A program made the position numbers and the translations under genes. The notes under the pieces were generated by a model. It worked only from the letters and a program-made list of their open reading frames with translations. It searched no databases and had not been told where the DNA came from. 64,000 bases of DNA. Source: Nonomuraea candida (GTDB taxonomy: Bacteria; Actinomycetota; Actinomycetes; Streptosporangiales; Streptosporangiaceae). The stretch covers positions 62,001-126,000 of the forward strand of contig NZ_JOAG01000030.1 of assembly GCF_000725485.1 (NCBI RefSeq). The letters run 5' to 3'. Positions 8,137 to 16,816 of the stretch are shown piece by piece (the first letter of the stretch is position 1; every line of letters begins with the position of its first letter).

Positions 8137-9018
8137 TCAGCTCTTGCCCAGGCCGAGCAGCCGGGCCGCGTTGTGCTTGAGGATCAGCGGCCGGACCTCG
8201 GGTTTGATGTCGAGTTCGGCGAAGTCGGCCAGCCAGCGGTCGGGGGTGATCAGGGGGTAGTCGGAGCCGAAGAGCACCTTGTCCTTCAGCAGCGTGTTGG
8301 CGTACCTGATGAGCTGGGGCGGGAAGTACTTCGGTGACCAGCCCGACAGGTCGATGTGGACGTGCGGCTTGTGCGTGGCGACCGCGAGCGCCTCGTCCTG
8401 CCACGGGAACGACGGATGGGCCAGGATGATCCGGAGCTCGGGGAAGTCCACGGCGACGTCGTCGACCAGCATCGGGTCGGAGTATTTGAGCCTGATTCCG
8501 CCGCCGCCGGGCACGCCGGCGCCGATGCCGGTCTGGCCGGTGTGGAAGAGCGCCGGAACGCCGAGCTCCTCGATGGCCTCGTACAGCGGGTAGGCGACGC
8601 GGTCGTTGGGGGCGAAGCCCTGGAGGCTGGGGTGGAACTTGAAGCCGCGGACCCCGTGCTCCTCGACCAGGCGGCGGGCCAGGCGCACGCCGGACCGGCC
8701 GCGCCAGGGGTCGACGCCGGCGAACGGGATCAGCACGTCGGCGTGCTCGGCGCAGGCGGCGGCGACCTCCTCGTTGCGGATCGGCGGATGGCCGGTCGCG
8801 TGCTCGGCGTCCACGGTGAACACCACCGCCGCCATCTTCCGCTCGCGATAGTGGGCCGCGATCTCGGGAATGGCGGGCCGGCGGGTGCCGTGGGTCTTGA
8901 AGTGGCGGGCGGAGGCGGCCGACAGCTCGGCGCTCAGGGACGGGTGGCCGTCGGCGGAGATCTCGGCGTGGGTGTGCATGTCGATCGCGATGAGGTCGTC
9001 CGGGTTCGGGGACGGCAT
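8137..9018 (-). CDS. Amidohydrolase family 2 protein
   Basis: A 293-residue TIM-barrel metal-dependent hydrolase or decarboxylase of the amidohydrolase-2 (ACMSD / gamma-resorcylate decarboxylase) group. The N-terminal metal motif is DMHTH (near residue 14). Further motifs are GFKFHPS, ALFHTGQTG, ILAHPSFPW and, near the C-terminus, FGSDYPL, whose Asp is the usual metal ligand and catalytic acid. Family members decarboxylate or hydrolyse aromatic and cyclic carboxylic acids. It sits between the ligase and SDR genes in the leftward operon. Its exact reaction cannot be told from sequence. Confidence 0.87.
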   Translation of the reverse strand: MPSPNPDDLIAIDMHTHAEISADGHPSLSAELSAASARHFKTHGTRRPAIPEIAAHYRERKMAAVVFTVDAEHATGHPPIRNEEVAAACAEHADVLIPFAGVDPWRGRSGVRLARRLVEEHGVRGFKFHPSLQGFAPNDRVAYPLYEAIEELGVPALFHTGQTGIGAGVPGGGGIRLKYSDPMLVDDVAVDFPELRIILAHPSFPWQDEALAVATHKPHVHIDLSGWSPKYFPPQLIRYANTLLKDKVLFGSDYPLITPDRWLADFAELDIKPEVRPLILKHNAARLLGLGKS

Positions 9019-9053
9019 CGAAAAGGCTCCTCGTGGGGGGTTCGTGTGTGTTT

Positions 9054-9158
9054 TCAGGCGCCCGGGACCTGCGGGGCGGGATGCCGTAGCAGGTCCGCGG
9101 GTGTCTCAGGCGCCCAGGATCTGCGGGGTGGGGATGCCGCAGCAGGTCCGCGGGCGTC
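9054..9158 (-). repeat. Two degenerate copies of the SDR 3' end (about 53-bp unit)
   Basis: The last bases of the SDR gene, including its stop, recur twice downstream, at about 9054-9105 and 9106-9158. Each copy has a TGA-equivalent at the same place and reads like the SDR C-terminus (GIPAPQVPGA in the gene, GIPTPQILGA in one copy). The copies fill the gap between SDR and amidohydrolase and show the same pattern as the ligase 3' end. Confidence 0.85.
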
Positions 9159-10070
9159 TCAGGCGCCCGGGACCTGCGGGGCGGGGATGCCGTAGCTCTG
9201 CGGTTTCCGCCCCACCGAGGCGGGCCAGGCGGCGGCGATCGCGTCGGCGCTCCAGCCGCCGTCGGCGTAGGCGGTGACGATCTCTTCCGGGTGCGACCAG
9301 AGGGAGAGCTTGTCGCCGCCGAGGCCGACGCACTGGCCGGTGACGCCTCCGGCGGCGTCCGAGGCGAGGAAGACGACCAGCCCGGCGACGTCCTCGGGAG
9401 TGCCGAAGCCCTCGGACTTGCGCAGCCAGCCGGGCAGCGGTGCGCCGTCCTTCTCCGACGCCTCGACGTACGGGGCGAAGGCGGGGATGGTGCGGGTCAT
9501 CTCGGTCGCCGCCACGGGCACCACCGCGTTGACCGTGATCTCGGCCCGCGCCAGTTCCAGCGCCCAGGTGCGGGTCATCGCCGCGATGCCCGCCTTGGCG
9601 GCGGCGTAGTTGGTCTGCCCGACGTTCCCCCGCTGGCCCGCCGGCGAGCAGGCGGTGATGATGCGGCCGCCCTCCCCCTGCTCGCGCATCCGTATCGCGG
9701 CGGCACGGGCGCAGGTGAACGTGCCCCGCAGATGCACGCGGACCACGTCGTCGAAATCCTCGTCCGACATCTTCCACAGCACCCGGTCACGCAGGATGCC
9801 GGCGTTGGCGACCATGACGTCGAGCCGGCCGAACTCCCGCACCGCGCGGTCGACCAGGGCCTGCGCCGCCTGGCTCGTCCCGACCGCGGCCACCTCCGCC
9901 ACGGCCCGGCCGCCGCGGGCGGCGATCCGGGCGACGGCGTCCCCGGCCGCCTCGGCGTCCACGTCGTTGATGACGACGTGCGCGCCCGCCCCGGCGAGCG
10001 CGGAGGCGTAGGCGAACCCCAGCCCGCGCCCGCTTCCGGTGACGATCGCCACCTTTCCTGTCAGATCCAC
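9159..10070 (-). CDS. Short-chain dehydrogenase/reductase
   Basis: A 303-residue classical SDR. The Rossmann motif TGSGRGLG (about 11-18), the NAG motif (VANAGIL) and the catalytic Ser and Tyr-x-x-x-Lys (NYAAAKAG) are present. The long C-terminal tail, WSHPEEIVTAYADGGWSADAI, resembles the (3R)-hydroxyacyl-CoA dehydrogenase domain of multifunctional beta-oxidation enzymes, so a 3-hydroxyacyl-CoA or alicyclic alcohol substrate is likely. The gene lies 49 bp after the amidase and before the amidohydrolase and would act with the ligase and MaoC hydratase. Confidence 0.88.
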   Translation of the reverse strand: MDLTGKVAIVTGSGRGLGFAYASALAGAGAHVVINDVDAEAAGDAVARIAARGGRAVAEVAAVGTSQAAQALVDRAVREFGRLDVMVANAGILRDRVLWKMSDEDFDDVVRVHLRGTFTCARAAAIRMREQGEGGRIITACSPAGQRGNVGQTNYAAAKAGIAAMTRTWALELARAEITVNAVVPVAATEMTRTIPAFAPYVEASEKDGAPLPGWLRKSEGFGTPEDVAGLVVFLASDAAGGVTGQCVGLGGDKLSLWSHPEEIVTAYADGGWSADAIAAAWPASVGRKPQSYGIPAPQVPGA

Positions 10071-10119
10071 TGGTGACTCCTTGGGTATCCGGGTCGGCCG
10101 GTCATGTGAGCGGGTGCTT

Positions 10120-11556
10120 TCAGAGGAAGGTGACGGGGGTGAGGCGGGGCGCCCGGTCCTCGATGGCCTGGGCCGCGTCGAGGATGAGGTCCTCGGTGAA
10201 GCGTCCGCCGATGAGCTGGACGCCGGCCGGAAGTCCGTCCGCCACTCCGGTCGGGACGGTGACCGCGGGCAGGCCCAGCACCGGCACGGAGGTCATCGGC
10301 CACTGCGCCGCGAACAGGCTGCGCGCCCGGGTCGGGTCGGTGATGTCGGCGTCCTGCTCGAAGGGCGGCTCGGCCGAGACCGGGGTCAGCAGGATGCGGC
10401 CGGTGCCGAGCAGCTCCTGCAGCCGGGTGATCAGCGTCGCGCGGCGGGCCCAGCCCTGGATGTACGCCGTGAGGTCCGGCTTCTCCCCCCACAGCTCCGC
10501 GGCGGCCTCGTAGAAATGGGCCAGGTTGACCCGGGTCGCTTCGCCGCCGATCTCCAGCATGCCGGGCAGCATGGGCCGCATGTCCTCGGCGAGAAGGAGA
10601 TGCCAGAGCCGGGCCGCCTCCCCGAGCAGGGGCAGCTCCAGCTCCTCCACGTCGTAGCCCGCTTCGCTCAGCCACCCGGCCGCGGTGTCCAGCGCGTCGC
10701 TGACGGAGCGGTGCGGGGCGGCCAGGCCCACGTCACGCACGAGTCCCACGCGGATCGGCCCCGCCTGCGGCACGGCCTTCGGGGTGCCCGGCCCCGGAGG
10801 CAGGGCGGGAATGCCGAACGGGTCGCGCAGGTCCGGGCACGCCATCGCGCGCAGGGCGGCGCGCGCGTCGGCCACGCTCCTGGCCAGCGGGCCGTGCACC
10901 GACCAGGCCTGGAAGGTCAGCGGGCCCTCCAGCTCCATCTCCCCCGGCGCCGTCCAGCCCGACACCAGGCCGACGGTCGGGCGGATGCCGACCAGCCCGC
11001 AGCAGGCGGCGGGATAGCGGATCGACCCGGCGATGTCGTTGCCCTGCCCGATCGGGGTCATGCCGGCGGCGACGCCGCTGGACGCGCCCCCGCTGGAGCC
11101 GCCGGGCGTGCGCTCGTGGTCCCACGGGTTGAGCGTCCTTCCGTGCGGGTCGTTGGAGGAGAACCAGCGCAGCGAGAAGGCGGGCGCGTTGCTGCGGCCG
11201 AGGAGGATGGCCCCGGCGTCGCGCAGGGCGGTGACGCACGCGTCGTCCCCGGCGGCCGTCGCGCCGGCCGCGACCGACAGCCCGTTGCTCATCAGGCGCG
11301 ACTTCTGCCCGGTGTTGATCTTGGTGGACACCGGCACGCCGTGCAGCGGGCCCAGGCGCTCACCGGCGGCCACCGCCGCGTCGGCCCGGCGCGCGTCGGC
11401 CAGGGCGTCCTCGGGACGGACGTCGAGCAGGGCGTTCAGCACGGGATTGACGTCGCTGATCCTGCTCAGGCAGGACTCCACCACCTCGACCGCCGAGATC
11501 TGCCGGGTGCGGACTCCTGTCGCGAGCTCGGTCGCGGACAACTGCCAAAGTTCCAT
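10120..11556 (-). CDS. Amidase signature family hydrolase
   Basis: A 478-residue amidase with the Ser-cisSer-Lys triad: Lys in VPVSTKINT, the Gly/Ser-rich signature GGSSGGASSG and the segment GNDIAGSIRYPAACCG carrying the nucleophile. The family hydrolyses carboxamides to acid and ammonia. I place the start at ATG 11556 (MELWQLSATELA), which matches the family N-terminus; the longer open frame to 11667 would run across the operator. It is the first gene of the leftward operon, transcribed away from the TetR gene. It probably releases the acid that the downstream ligase activates. Confidence 0.9.
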   Translation of the reverse strand: MELWQLSATELATGVRTRQISAVEVVESCLSRISDVNPVLNALLDVRPEDALADARRADAAVAAGERLGPLHGVPVSTKINTGQKSRLMSNGLSVAAGATAAGDDACVTALRDAGAILLGRSNAPAFSLRWFSSNDPHGRTLNPWDHERTPGGSSGGASSGVAAGMTPIGQGNDIAGSIRYPAACCGLVGIRPTVGLVSGWTAPGEMELEGPLTFQAWSVHGPLARSVADARAALRAMACPDLRDPFGIPALPPGPGTPKAVPQAGPIRVGLVRDVGLAAPHRSVSDALDTAAGWLSEAGYDVEELELPLLGEAARLWHLLLAEDMRPMLPGMLEIGGEATRVNLAHFYEAAAELWGEKPDLTAYIQGWARRATLITRLQELLGTGRILLTPVSAEPPFEQDADITDPTRARSLFAAQWPMTSVPVLGLPAVTVPTGVADGLPAGVQLIGGRFTEDLILDAAQAIEDRAPRLTPVTFL

Positions 11557-11647
11557 GCCTGCTCCTGGGCGGATGGTGAGCGGAGAATCCGGCGGCCTGC
11601 CGACGCGGCGCGCAGGGCCGGGGAACGCGATGCCGAGGAGAGTACGT

Positions 11648-11681
11648 GATACAACGGCGATGTACAACGGTGTTGTATATC
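11648..11681. promoter_or_regulatory. Probable TetR operator between amidase and tetR-like gene
   Basis: A perfect 15-bp palindrome, TACAAC-GGT-GTTGTA, lies at 11663-11677, within a wider symmetric region: GATACAAC begins at 11648 and GTTGTATATC ends at 11681. The half site is repeated (ATACAACGG, then GTACAACGG). It lies in the AT-richer divergent promoter of the TetR gene and the amidase operon, the expected place for an autoregulatory TetR site. Confidence 0.75.
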
Positions 11682-11707
11682 GGGTTCTTTCTGGTTAGCC
11701 TCCGTCC

Positions 11708-12298
11708 ATGCCGGTGGAAATCGACCTCTCCCAGCGCCTCGCGACCATCGCCCAGGCCACGCTCGACATCGTGGCGGCCGATGGCATCGACGGCGTGAGC
11801 ATCAGAGCCGTGGCCAAGCGGATCGGCGGCTCCACGACGCTCGTCACCAACTACCTGCCCACGCGTGAAGCCCTGCTGCGCAACGCCGTCGAGCACGCGA
11901 TTCACTCGTGGGACGCCGAGGCGGGCCAGGCCGTCGGCCGGTCCCCCGGCAGGGAGCGGCTGGCCGTCATCGCCCGCTGGGCGTGCTCCACCACCGGCAA
12001 CGACCAGGTGCTGCGCCGGCTCTTCATGGAGATCCTCGGCCGTGCCGGGCCGGAGTCGGAGGCGCTCACCGTGCTGAGGAAGGACGCGCGGCAGGGCCGG
12101 GACCTGCTGGCCGACGCCGCTCGCGACGCCGGGGCGGCCGATGCCGCGTTCACCGCCGACATCGTGCACCTCGTCCTGCGCGGCTTCTACGTCTCCAGCC
12201 TGGAAGACCCGGAACGCTGGAACAGCGACAGCGTGACCCCCCTGATCGACCGGCTCGTCAGCCTCCTGATCGGCAGCCCCCCGCCGCGCCACGAGTGA
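11708..12298 (+). CDS. TetR/AcrR family transcriptional regulator
   Basis: A 196-residue regulator. The N-terminal HTH is typical: ATLDIVAADGIDGVSIRAVAKRIGGS, then TTLVTNYLPTREALL. The C-terminal helical domain would bind a ligand. It is divergent from the amidase operon and precedes the ABC importer by 63 bp, with a palindrome (11663-11677) just upstream. It most likely represses its own gene, the amidase operon and perhaps the importer until a substrate or CoA intermediate appears; that is inference from arrangement. Confidence 0.9.
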   Translation: MPVEIDLSQRLATIAQATLDIVAADGIDGVSIRAVAKRIGGSTTLVTNYLPTREALLRNAVEHAIHSWDAEAGQAVGRSPGRERLAVIARWACSTTGNDQVLRRLFMEILGRAGPESEALTVLRKDARQGRDLLADAARDAGAADAAFTADIVHLVLRGFYVSSLEDPERWNSDSVTPLIDRLVSLLIGSPPPRHE

Positions 12299-12361
12299 GC
12301 GCGGTCCCCCCGGCGAAGCGAACGTCCTCGATCCGCCCAGATCGCGAAGGGTCCACCCCCC

Positions 12362-13984
12362 ATGACACGTCCCCGCCCGGCCGCCCTCGCCGCGGCCCTC
12401 CTCAGCGCCTGCACCCTCACCGCCTGCGCCGGCGGCGGCGGCGCCCCGGCCGCCGGGAGGGCGGCCGGGGTGTCCGTCACCACGTCCGTCCCCGCCGCCA
12501 CCACCGAGGTCGAGGCCATCACCTGGAACGTCCCCGCCGGCGAGCCCCCCACGCTGGATCCCGCCCGATCCGCCATCGACTCCGTCAGCACCGTCGTGGC
12601 CAACCTGTGCGAGGGCCTGTTCACCCTGGGCCCCGGCTACCGGCCCGAGCCCGCCCTGGCCACCTCCATCGAGCATCCCGACCCGCTCACGTACGTGATC
12701 CGCCTGCGCGCGGGCGCCACCTTCTGGAACGGCGACCCCGTCACCCCGGAGGACGTCCTCTACAGCGTCGAGCGCGTCCTCGACCCCAAGCTCGGCTCGT
12801 CCTGGATCGGCTGGGCCGCCCACCTGGACGGCATCACGGCCACCGGCGACGGCGAGATCACCGTCAAGCTCAAGAAACCGGACGTCGTCGTGCCGAACTT
12901 CTTCGCCATGCCCGCCTTCTTCGTCGTGCAGAAGGAGCACGCCGAGAAGGCCGGCAAGGACTTCGGCACCGCCACGGGCGGCGTCATGTGCACCGGCCCC
13001 TACAAGGTCGGCGACTGGGCCCAGGGCCGGCACATCACGCTGACCCGCAACGACGCCTGGTGGAATCCTCGCAAGCCCAAGGTCGGGAACGTGCGCTTCA
13101 CGTTCGTCACCGACCCGGCCGCCCAGGCCGCCGCGCTGGCCGGCGGTGACGTGGACGGCCAGTTCAACGTCCCGCGCGCCGCGCACGACCAGCTGGCCGC
13201 CAAGGGCCACCTGCTGTACGGGGCGAGCCTGGCCACCACGTTCCTGTCGGTCATCAACCCGGACGGCGCGCTCTCCGACCCCGCCACCCGGCAGGCGCTG
13301 CACGCCCTGATCGACTACCGGGGGATCATCCAATCCGTCTACCGGGGCACCGCGCAGCCGCTGCGGGCCCTGGTCCCGCCACAGGCCTGGGGTTACGGCA
13401 AGGACGTCTACCAAGCCGCCTACGACCGGCTCCCCCAACCGGCCCAGGACCTCGGCAAGGCCAAGAGCCTGGTCGCCGGGTCGGCCAGGGCCAAGGAGAA
13501 GATGGTGCTCGCCTACACCCCCGCCATCGAGGAGGAGAACCGGATCGCCACGGCGATCGCCGACGCCGCCACCCGGGCGGGCATGCGCATCGAGCTGAAG
13601 CCACTGACCGCCGAGCAGTTCGGCGCCGTGTTCTCCTCCCCCCAGGCGCGCGCGGGCATCGACCTCCTGCTGTCGAGCGGCTATCTCGACTTCCCCGAAC
13701 CGCTGGCCTACTACCAGTTCTTCACGACCGGGAACTTCTACAACTTCGGCGGATACGAGAACAAGGAGTACGACGCCGCCATCGCCGCCGCGCTGGTCAC
13801 CGCCGACGACGCCGCCCGCGCCCGGCAGGTGGCCAAGGCGCAGGCCATCATGGCGAAAGACCTGGTCAACATCCCGATCGCGACCCAGTACGTCAACGTC
13901 TACTACGGCTCCCACCTCGCCGGGCTGGTGCCGCGGCAGAGCTACCTCAACACGCCGTGGGCGGCCGGCCTGGGCGGGGCATGA
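12362..13984 (+). CDS. ABC peptide/nickel-type substrate-binding lipoprotein
   Basis: A 540-residue family-5 solute-binding protein. The N-terminus is a lipoprotein signal with lipobox LTAC (Cys near 22), so it is anchored outside the membrane. The body has typical family stretches: PPTLDPARSAIDSV, YVIRLRAGATFWNGDPVTPEDVLYS split by usual spacing, and GPYKVGDWAQGRHITLTRN. It is the first gene of a five-gene Dpp/Opp-type importer, overlapping the first permease by ATGA. The ligand is unknown. Given the neighbouring amidase and hydrolases, a peptide-like or amide compound is plausible. Confidence 0.92.
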   Translation: MTRPRPAALAAALLSACTLTACAGGGGAPAAGRAAGVSVTTSVPAATTEVEAITWNVPAGEPPTLDPARSAIDSVSTVVANLCEGLFTLGPGYRPEPALATSIEHPDPLTYVIRLRAGATFWNGDPVTPEDVLYSVERVLDPKLGSSWIGWAAHLDGITATGDGEITVKLKKPDVVVPNFFAMPAFFVVQKEHAEKAGKDFGTATGGVMCTGPYKVGDWAQGRHITLTRNDAWWNPRKPKVGNVRFTFVTDPAAQAAALAGGDVDGQFNVPRAAHDQLAAKGHLLYGASLATTFLSVINPDGALSDPATRQALHALIDYRGIIQSVYRGTAQPLRALVPPQAWGYGKDVYQAAYDRLPQPAQDLGKAKSLVAGSARAKEKMVLAYTPAIEEENRIATAIADAATRAGMRIELKPLTAEQFGAVFSSPQARAGIDLLLSSGYLDFPEPLAYYQFFTTGNFYNFGGYENKEYDAAIAAALVTADDAARARQVAKAQAIMAKDLVNIPIATQYVNVYYGSHLAGLVPRQSYLNTPWAAGLGGA

Positions 13985-14946
13985 CGATGGCCCGCTCACT
14001 CGCCGCCTGGCTCGGCCGGCGCGCGCTGGCCGCGCTTGTCACCCTGCTGGTCGCCTCGATCCTCATCTACGGCTCGCTCCGGCTGGTGCCCGGCGACCCC
14101 GTGCTGGCGGTGACCGGCGGGCGCCGCCTCACCCCGGACCAGATCGCGGCGCTGCGCGCGGGCTACGGCCTCGACCGGGGGCTCGTCCAGGGCTACCTGG
14201 AATGGCTGGGCGGCGTGCTCCGCCTGGACCTGGGCACCTCGCTGACCTACCAGAGCGGCGTCACCACGCTCCTGACCGGCCGGCTGGGCGTGTCCGGCCT
14301 GCTGGTCGCGTACTCGGCGGTGCTGGCGATCGCGTTCGGCTTGGCGGTGGCGCTGGTGTCGGCGGTCAAAGGGGGCCTGGTCGACAGGGCGGCGTCCATC
14401 GTGGCGGCGCTCACCACCGCCACGCCCACGTTCGTGGCGGCCATCGGGCTCCTGGCGCTGTTCGCGGTCGGCCTGGGCTGGTTCCCCGCCACCGGCGCCG
14501 GCACCGGCCTGGCCGGCCGGTTGTGGCACCTGACGCTGCCCGCGGTGGCCATGGCGATCGCCGCGTTCGGCGTCCTGGCCCGGGTGGGCAACGCCGCCTT
14601 CGCCGGCGAGCTGGGCCGCGAGCACGTGGAGGTGGCGCGCAGCCGCGGGGTGAGCGGCGGTGCGATCATCCGCCGGCACGTCGTGCGCAACGCGCTCGCG
14701 CCGCTGCTCACCATCGCCGGTCTGCTGGTGGCGAGCCTGTTCGTCGGCACCGCCGTGGTGGAGACCGCGTTCGGCGTGGACGGCGTCGGCTCGCTGCTGG
14801 TCAGTTCCGTGTCGCGGCGGGACTTCCCCGTCGTGCAGGGCATCGCCCTGGTCGCGGTGGCGCTGTTCGTGCTCGTCAACACGCTGGTGGACCTGGCGCT
14901 GCCGTTCATCGACCCGCGCGTGACCGTCGGAGGGCTGAGCCGATGA
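13981..14946 (+). CDS. ABC importer permease, DppB-like
   Basis: A 321-residue inner-membrane permease with about six transmembrane segments. The N-terminus (LVPGDPVLAVTG) and the EAA-like loop (HVEVARSRGVSGGAIIRRHVVRNAL read in two parts) are typical of DppB/OppB. It starts at ATG 13981 overlapping the preceding stop; a second ATG at 13987 is possible. It would pair with the next permease in a heterodimeric channel. Confidence 0.92.
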   Translation: MTMARSLAAWLGRRALAALVTLLVASILIYGSLRLVPGDPVLAVTGGRRLTPDQIAALRAGYGLDRGLVQGYLEWLGGVLRLDLGTSLTYQSGVTTLLTGRLGVSGLLVAYSAVLAIAFGLAVALVSAVKGGLVDRAASIVAALTTATPTFVAAIGLLALFAVGLGWFPATGAGTGLAGRLWHLTLPAVAMAIAAFGVLARVGNAAFAGELGREHVEVARSRGVSGGAIIRRHVVRNALAPLLTIAGLLVASLFVGTAVVETAFGVDGVGSLLVSSVSRRDFPVVQGIALVAVALFVLVNTLVDLALPFIDPRVTVGGLSR

Positions 14947-15812
14947 CGCTGACCATCCCCGCCCTGCGGGCCGCGACCGCCGGGCGACGGCGCCGGCGCC
15001 CGCTCGGCGTCACCCTCGCCGTCGCCTTCCTGGCGCTGGCCACCGTCACGGCGGTGCTCGCCCCGGTGCTGGCGCCGCACCCGCCGGACGCCACCAGCCT
15101 GCTGAACTCGCTGGCCCCTCCCGGGACGGAAGGGCACCCGCTGGGCACCGACTCCACCGGGCGGGACGTGCTGTCGAGGATCATGTACGGCGCCCGGCTC
15201 TCCCTGCTCGCGCCGCTCGGCGTGGTGCTGCTGTCGGGGCTGCTGGGGACCGCGGTCGGGCTGCTCGCCGCCCGCGCGGGAGGATGGGCCGACGCCGTGC
15301 TCTCCCGGGGCATGGACATCGTCTTCGCCTTCCCCAGCCTGCTGCTGGCGATGCTGGTGGTGGCGGTGTTCGGGCCGGGGCTCACCGCCCCCATCTGCGC
15401 CCTGGCCGTCGGCTACACCCCGTTCGTGGGCCGGGTGGTGCGCAGCATGGCGATCCAGGAGGGCGCGCGCCCGTACATGGAGTGCTACCGGGTCATGGGG
15501 TTCGGCGAGTGGTCGGTGGCGCTGCGCCACCTGCTGCCCAACATGCTGCCGGTCCTCCTCGCGCAGAGCGCGCTGGCCTTCGGCTACGCGCTGGTGGATC
15601 TGGCGGCCCTGTCCTACCTCGGGCTCGGCGTGCGGCCCCCGGACGCGGACTGGGGCTCGATGATCGCCGAGGCGCGCAGCGCCATCCTCCAGGGCGAGCC
15701 GTGGAGCGGCCTGCTGCCCGGCCTCGCGGTCATCCTGACGGTCGTCAGCGTCAACGTGCTGGGCGAGCACCTCGGCGGCGCCGTCTCCGGAAAGCAGCGG
15801 GCGGGAACGTGA
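14943..15812 (+). CDS. ABC importer permease, DppC-like
   Basis: A 289-residue permease with an N-terminal cytoplasmic tail, a first membrane segment near residue 25-45 and the DppC hallmark HPLGTDSTGRDVLSRIMYGAR in its first periplasmic loop region. The EAA loop (ECYRVMGFGEWSVALRHLLP) contacts the ATPases. ATGA overlaps join it to both the upstream permease and the downstream ATPase region. Normal length for the family. Confidence 0.92.
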   Translation: MTLTIPALRAATAGRRRRRPLGVTLAVAFLALATVTAVLAPVLAPHPPDATSLLNSLAPPGTEGHPLGTDSTGRDVLSRIMYGARLSLLAPLGVVLLSGLLGTAVGLLAARAGGWADAVLSRGMDIVFAFPSLLLAMLVVAVFGPGLTAPICALAVGYTPFVGRVVRSMAIQEGARPYMECYRVMGFGEWSVALRHLLPNMLPVLLAQSALAFGYALVDLAALSYLGLGVRPPDADWGSMIAEARSAILQGEPWSGLLPGLAVILTVVSVNVLGEHLGGAVSGKQRAGT

Positions 15813-15814
15813 CC

Positions 15815-16816
15815 ATGCTCATGGACAAGGAGACCACGGCCCGGCCGGACGAGCGGGACGTGCTCGGCATCTCGCGGCTGGGCCTGGCCGTCGGCTCGGG
15901 CGAGCGGGCGACGCCGCTGCTCGCCGGCGTCACCGTCCGGGTGGGACGCGGCGAGACCGTCGGCCTGGTCGGCGAGTCGGGCTCCGGCAAGTCGCTCACC
16001 GCCCGCACCGCCCTGGGCATGCTCCCGCCGGGCGCGCGGGCCACCGGCCGCGTCACGGTGTCGGGCGTGGACGTGCTCGCCGCCGGCCGGAGGACCCTGC
16101 GCGACCTGCGCCGCACCCGCGTGTCGATGATCTTCCAGGATCCGCGCGCGTCGATCAACCCGGTACGCCGCATCGGCGACTACCTCACCGAGGGGCTGCG
16201 CGCCCGCGGCGTGCCCGCCCGCGCCGCCGCCGGGCAGGCCCTGGACCTGCTCGACCGGGTCGGCATCCGCGACCCGCGCGCCGCCGTGCGCCGCTACCCG
16301 CACCAGTTCTCCGGCGGCATGCTGCAACGGGTCGTGATCGCCGGCGCGCTGTCCACCGAGCCGGAGCTGCTGCTGGCCGACGAGCCCACCACCGCGCTCG
16401 ACGTGACCACCCAGGCCGAGGTCGTCGGCCTGCTGCGGAACCTGCAGCGCGACCACGGCACCGGCATGCTGTTCGTGACCCACGACCTCGACCTGGCCGC
16501 CGCCGTCTGCGACCGCGTCTACGTCATGTACGCCGGCCGCATCGTCGAGGAGGCCCCCGGTGCCTCGCTGTTCGCCGCACCCGCCCACCCCTACACCAAG
16601 GCGCTGCTGGAGGCCAGCCCGTCCGTGCACGGAGACAAGGCCGCGATCAAGGCGATCGCGGGACGGCCGCGCTCCCTGGCGGAGTCGCCGTCCGGCTGCT
16701 CCTTCCGCGACCGCTGCCCCCTGGCCGGCGACGACTGCGCCGAGCGGGTGCCCGCCCACCGCCCGCACGGGGCCTCCGCCACCGCGTGCCTGCGCCCGGA
16801 ACAGGTGATGCCATGA
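15815..16816 (+). CDS. ABC importer ATPase, DppD-like
   Basis: A 333-residue ATPase with Walker A GESGSGKS, signature FSGGMLQRV, Walker B LLLADEPTTALD and switch His in FVTHDLD. The C-terminal CSFRDRCPLAGDDC segment is the cysteine-bearing oligopeptide-transporter C-terminal motif of DppD/OppD proteins. I prefer ATG 15815, about 9 bases after GGG of a weak ribosome site; a GTG at 15809 overlapping the previous stop and an ATG at 15821 are alternatives. It overlaps the next ATPase by ATGA. Confidence 0.9.
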   Translation: MLMDKETTARPDERDVLGISRLGLAVGSGERATPLLAGVTVRVGRGETVGLVGESGSGKSLTARTALGMLPPGARATGRVTVSGVDVLAAGRRTLRDLRRTRVSMIFQDPRASINPVRRIGDYLTEGLRARGVPARAAAGQALDLLDRVGIRDPRAAVRRYPHQFSGGMLQRVVIAGALSTEPELLLADEPTTALDVTTQAEVVGLLRNLQRDHGTGMLFVTHDLDLAAAVCDRVYVMYAGRIVEEAPGASLFAAPAHPYTKALLEASPSVHGDKAAIKAIAGRPRSLAESPSGCSFRDRCPLAGDDCAERVPAHRPHGASATACLRPEQVMP

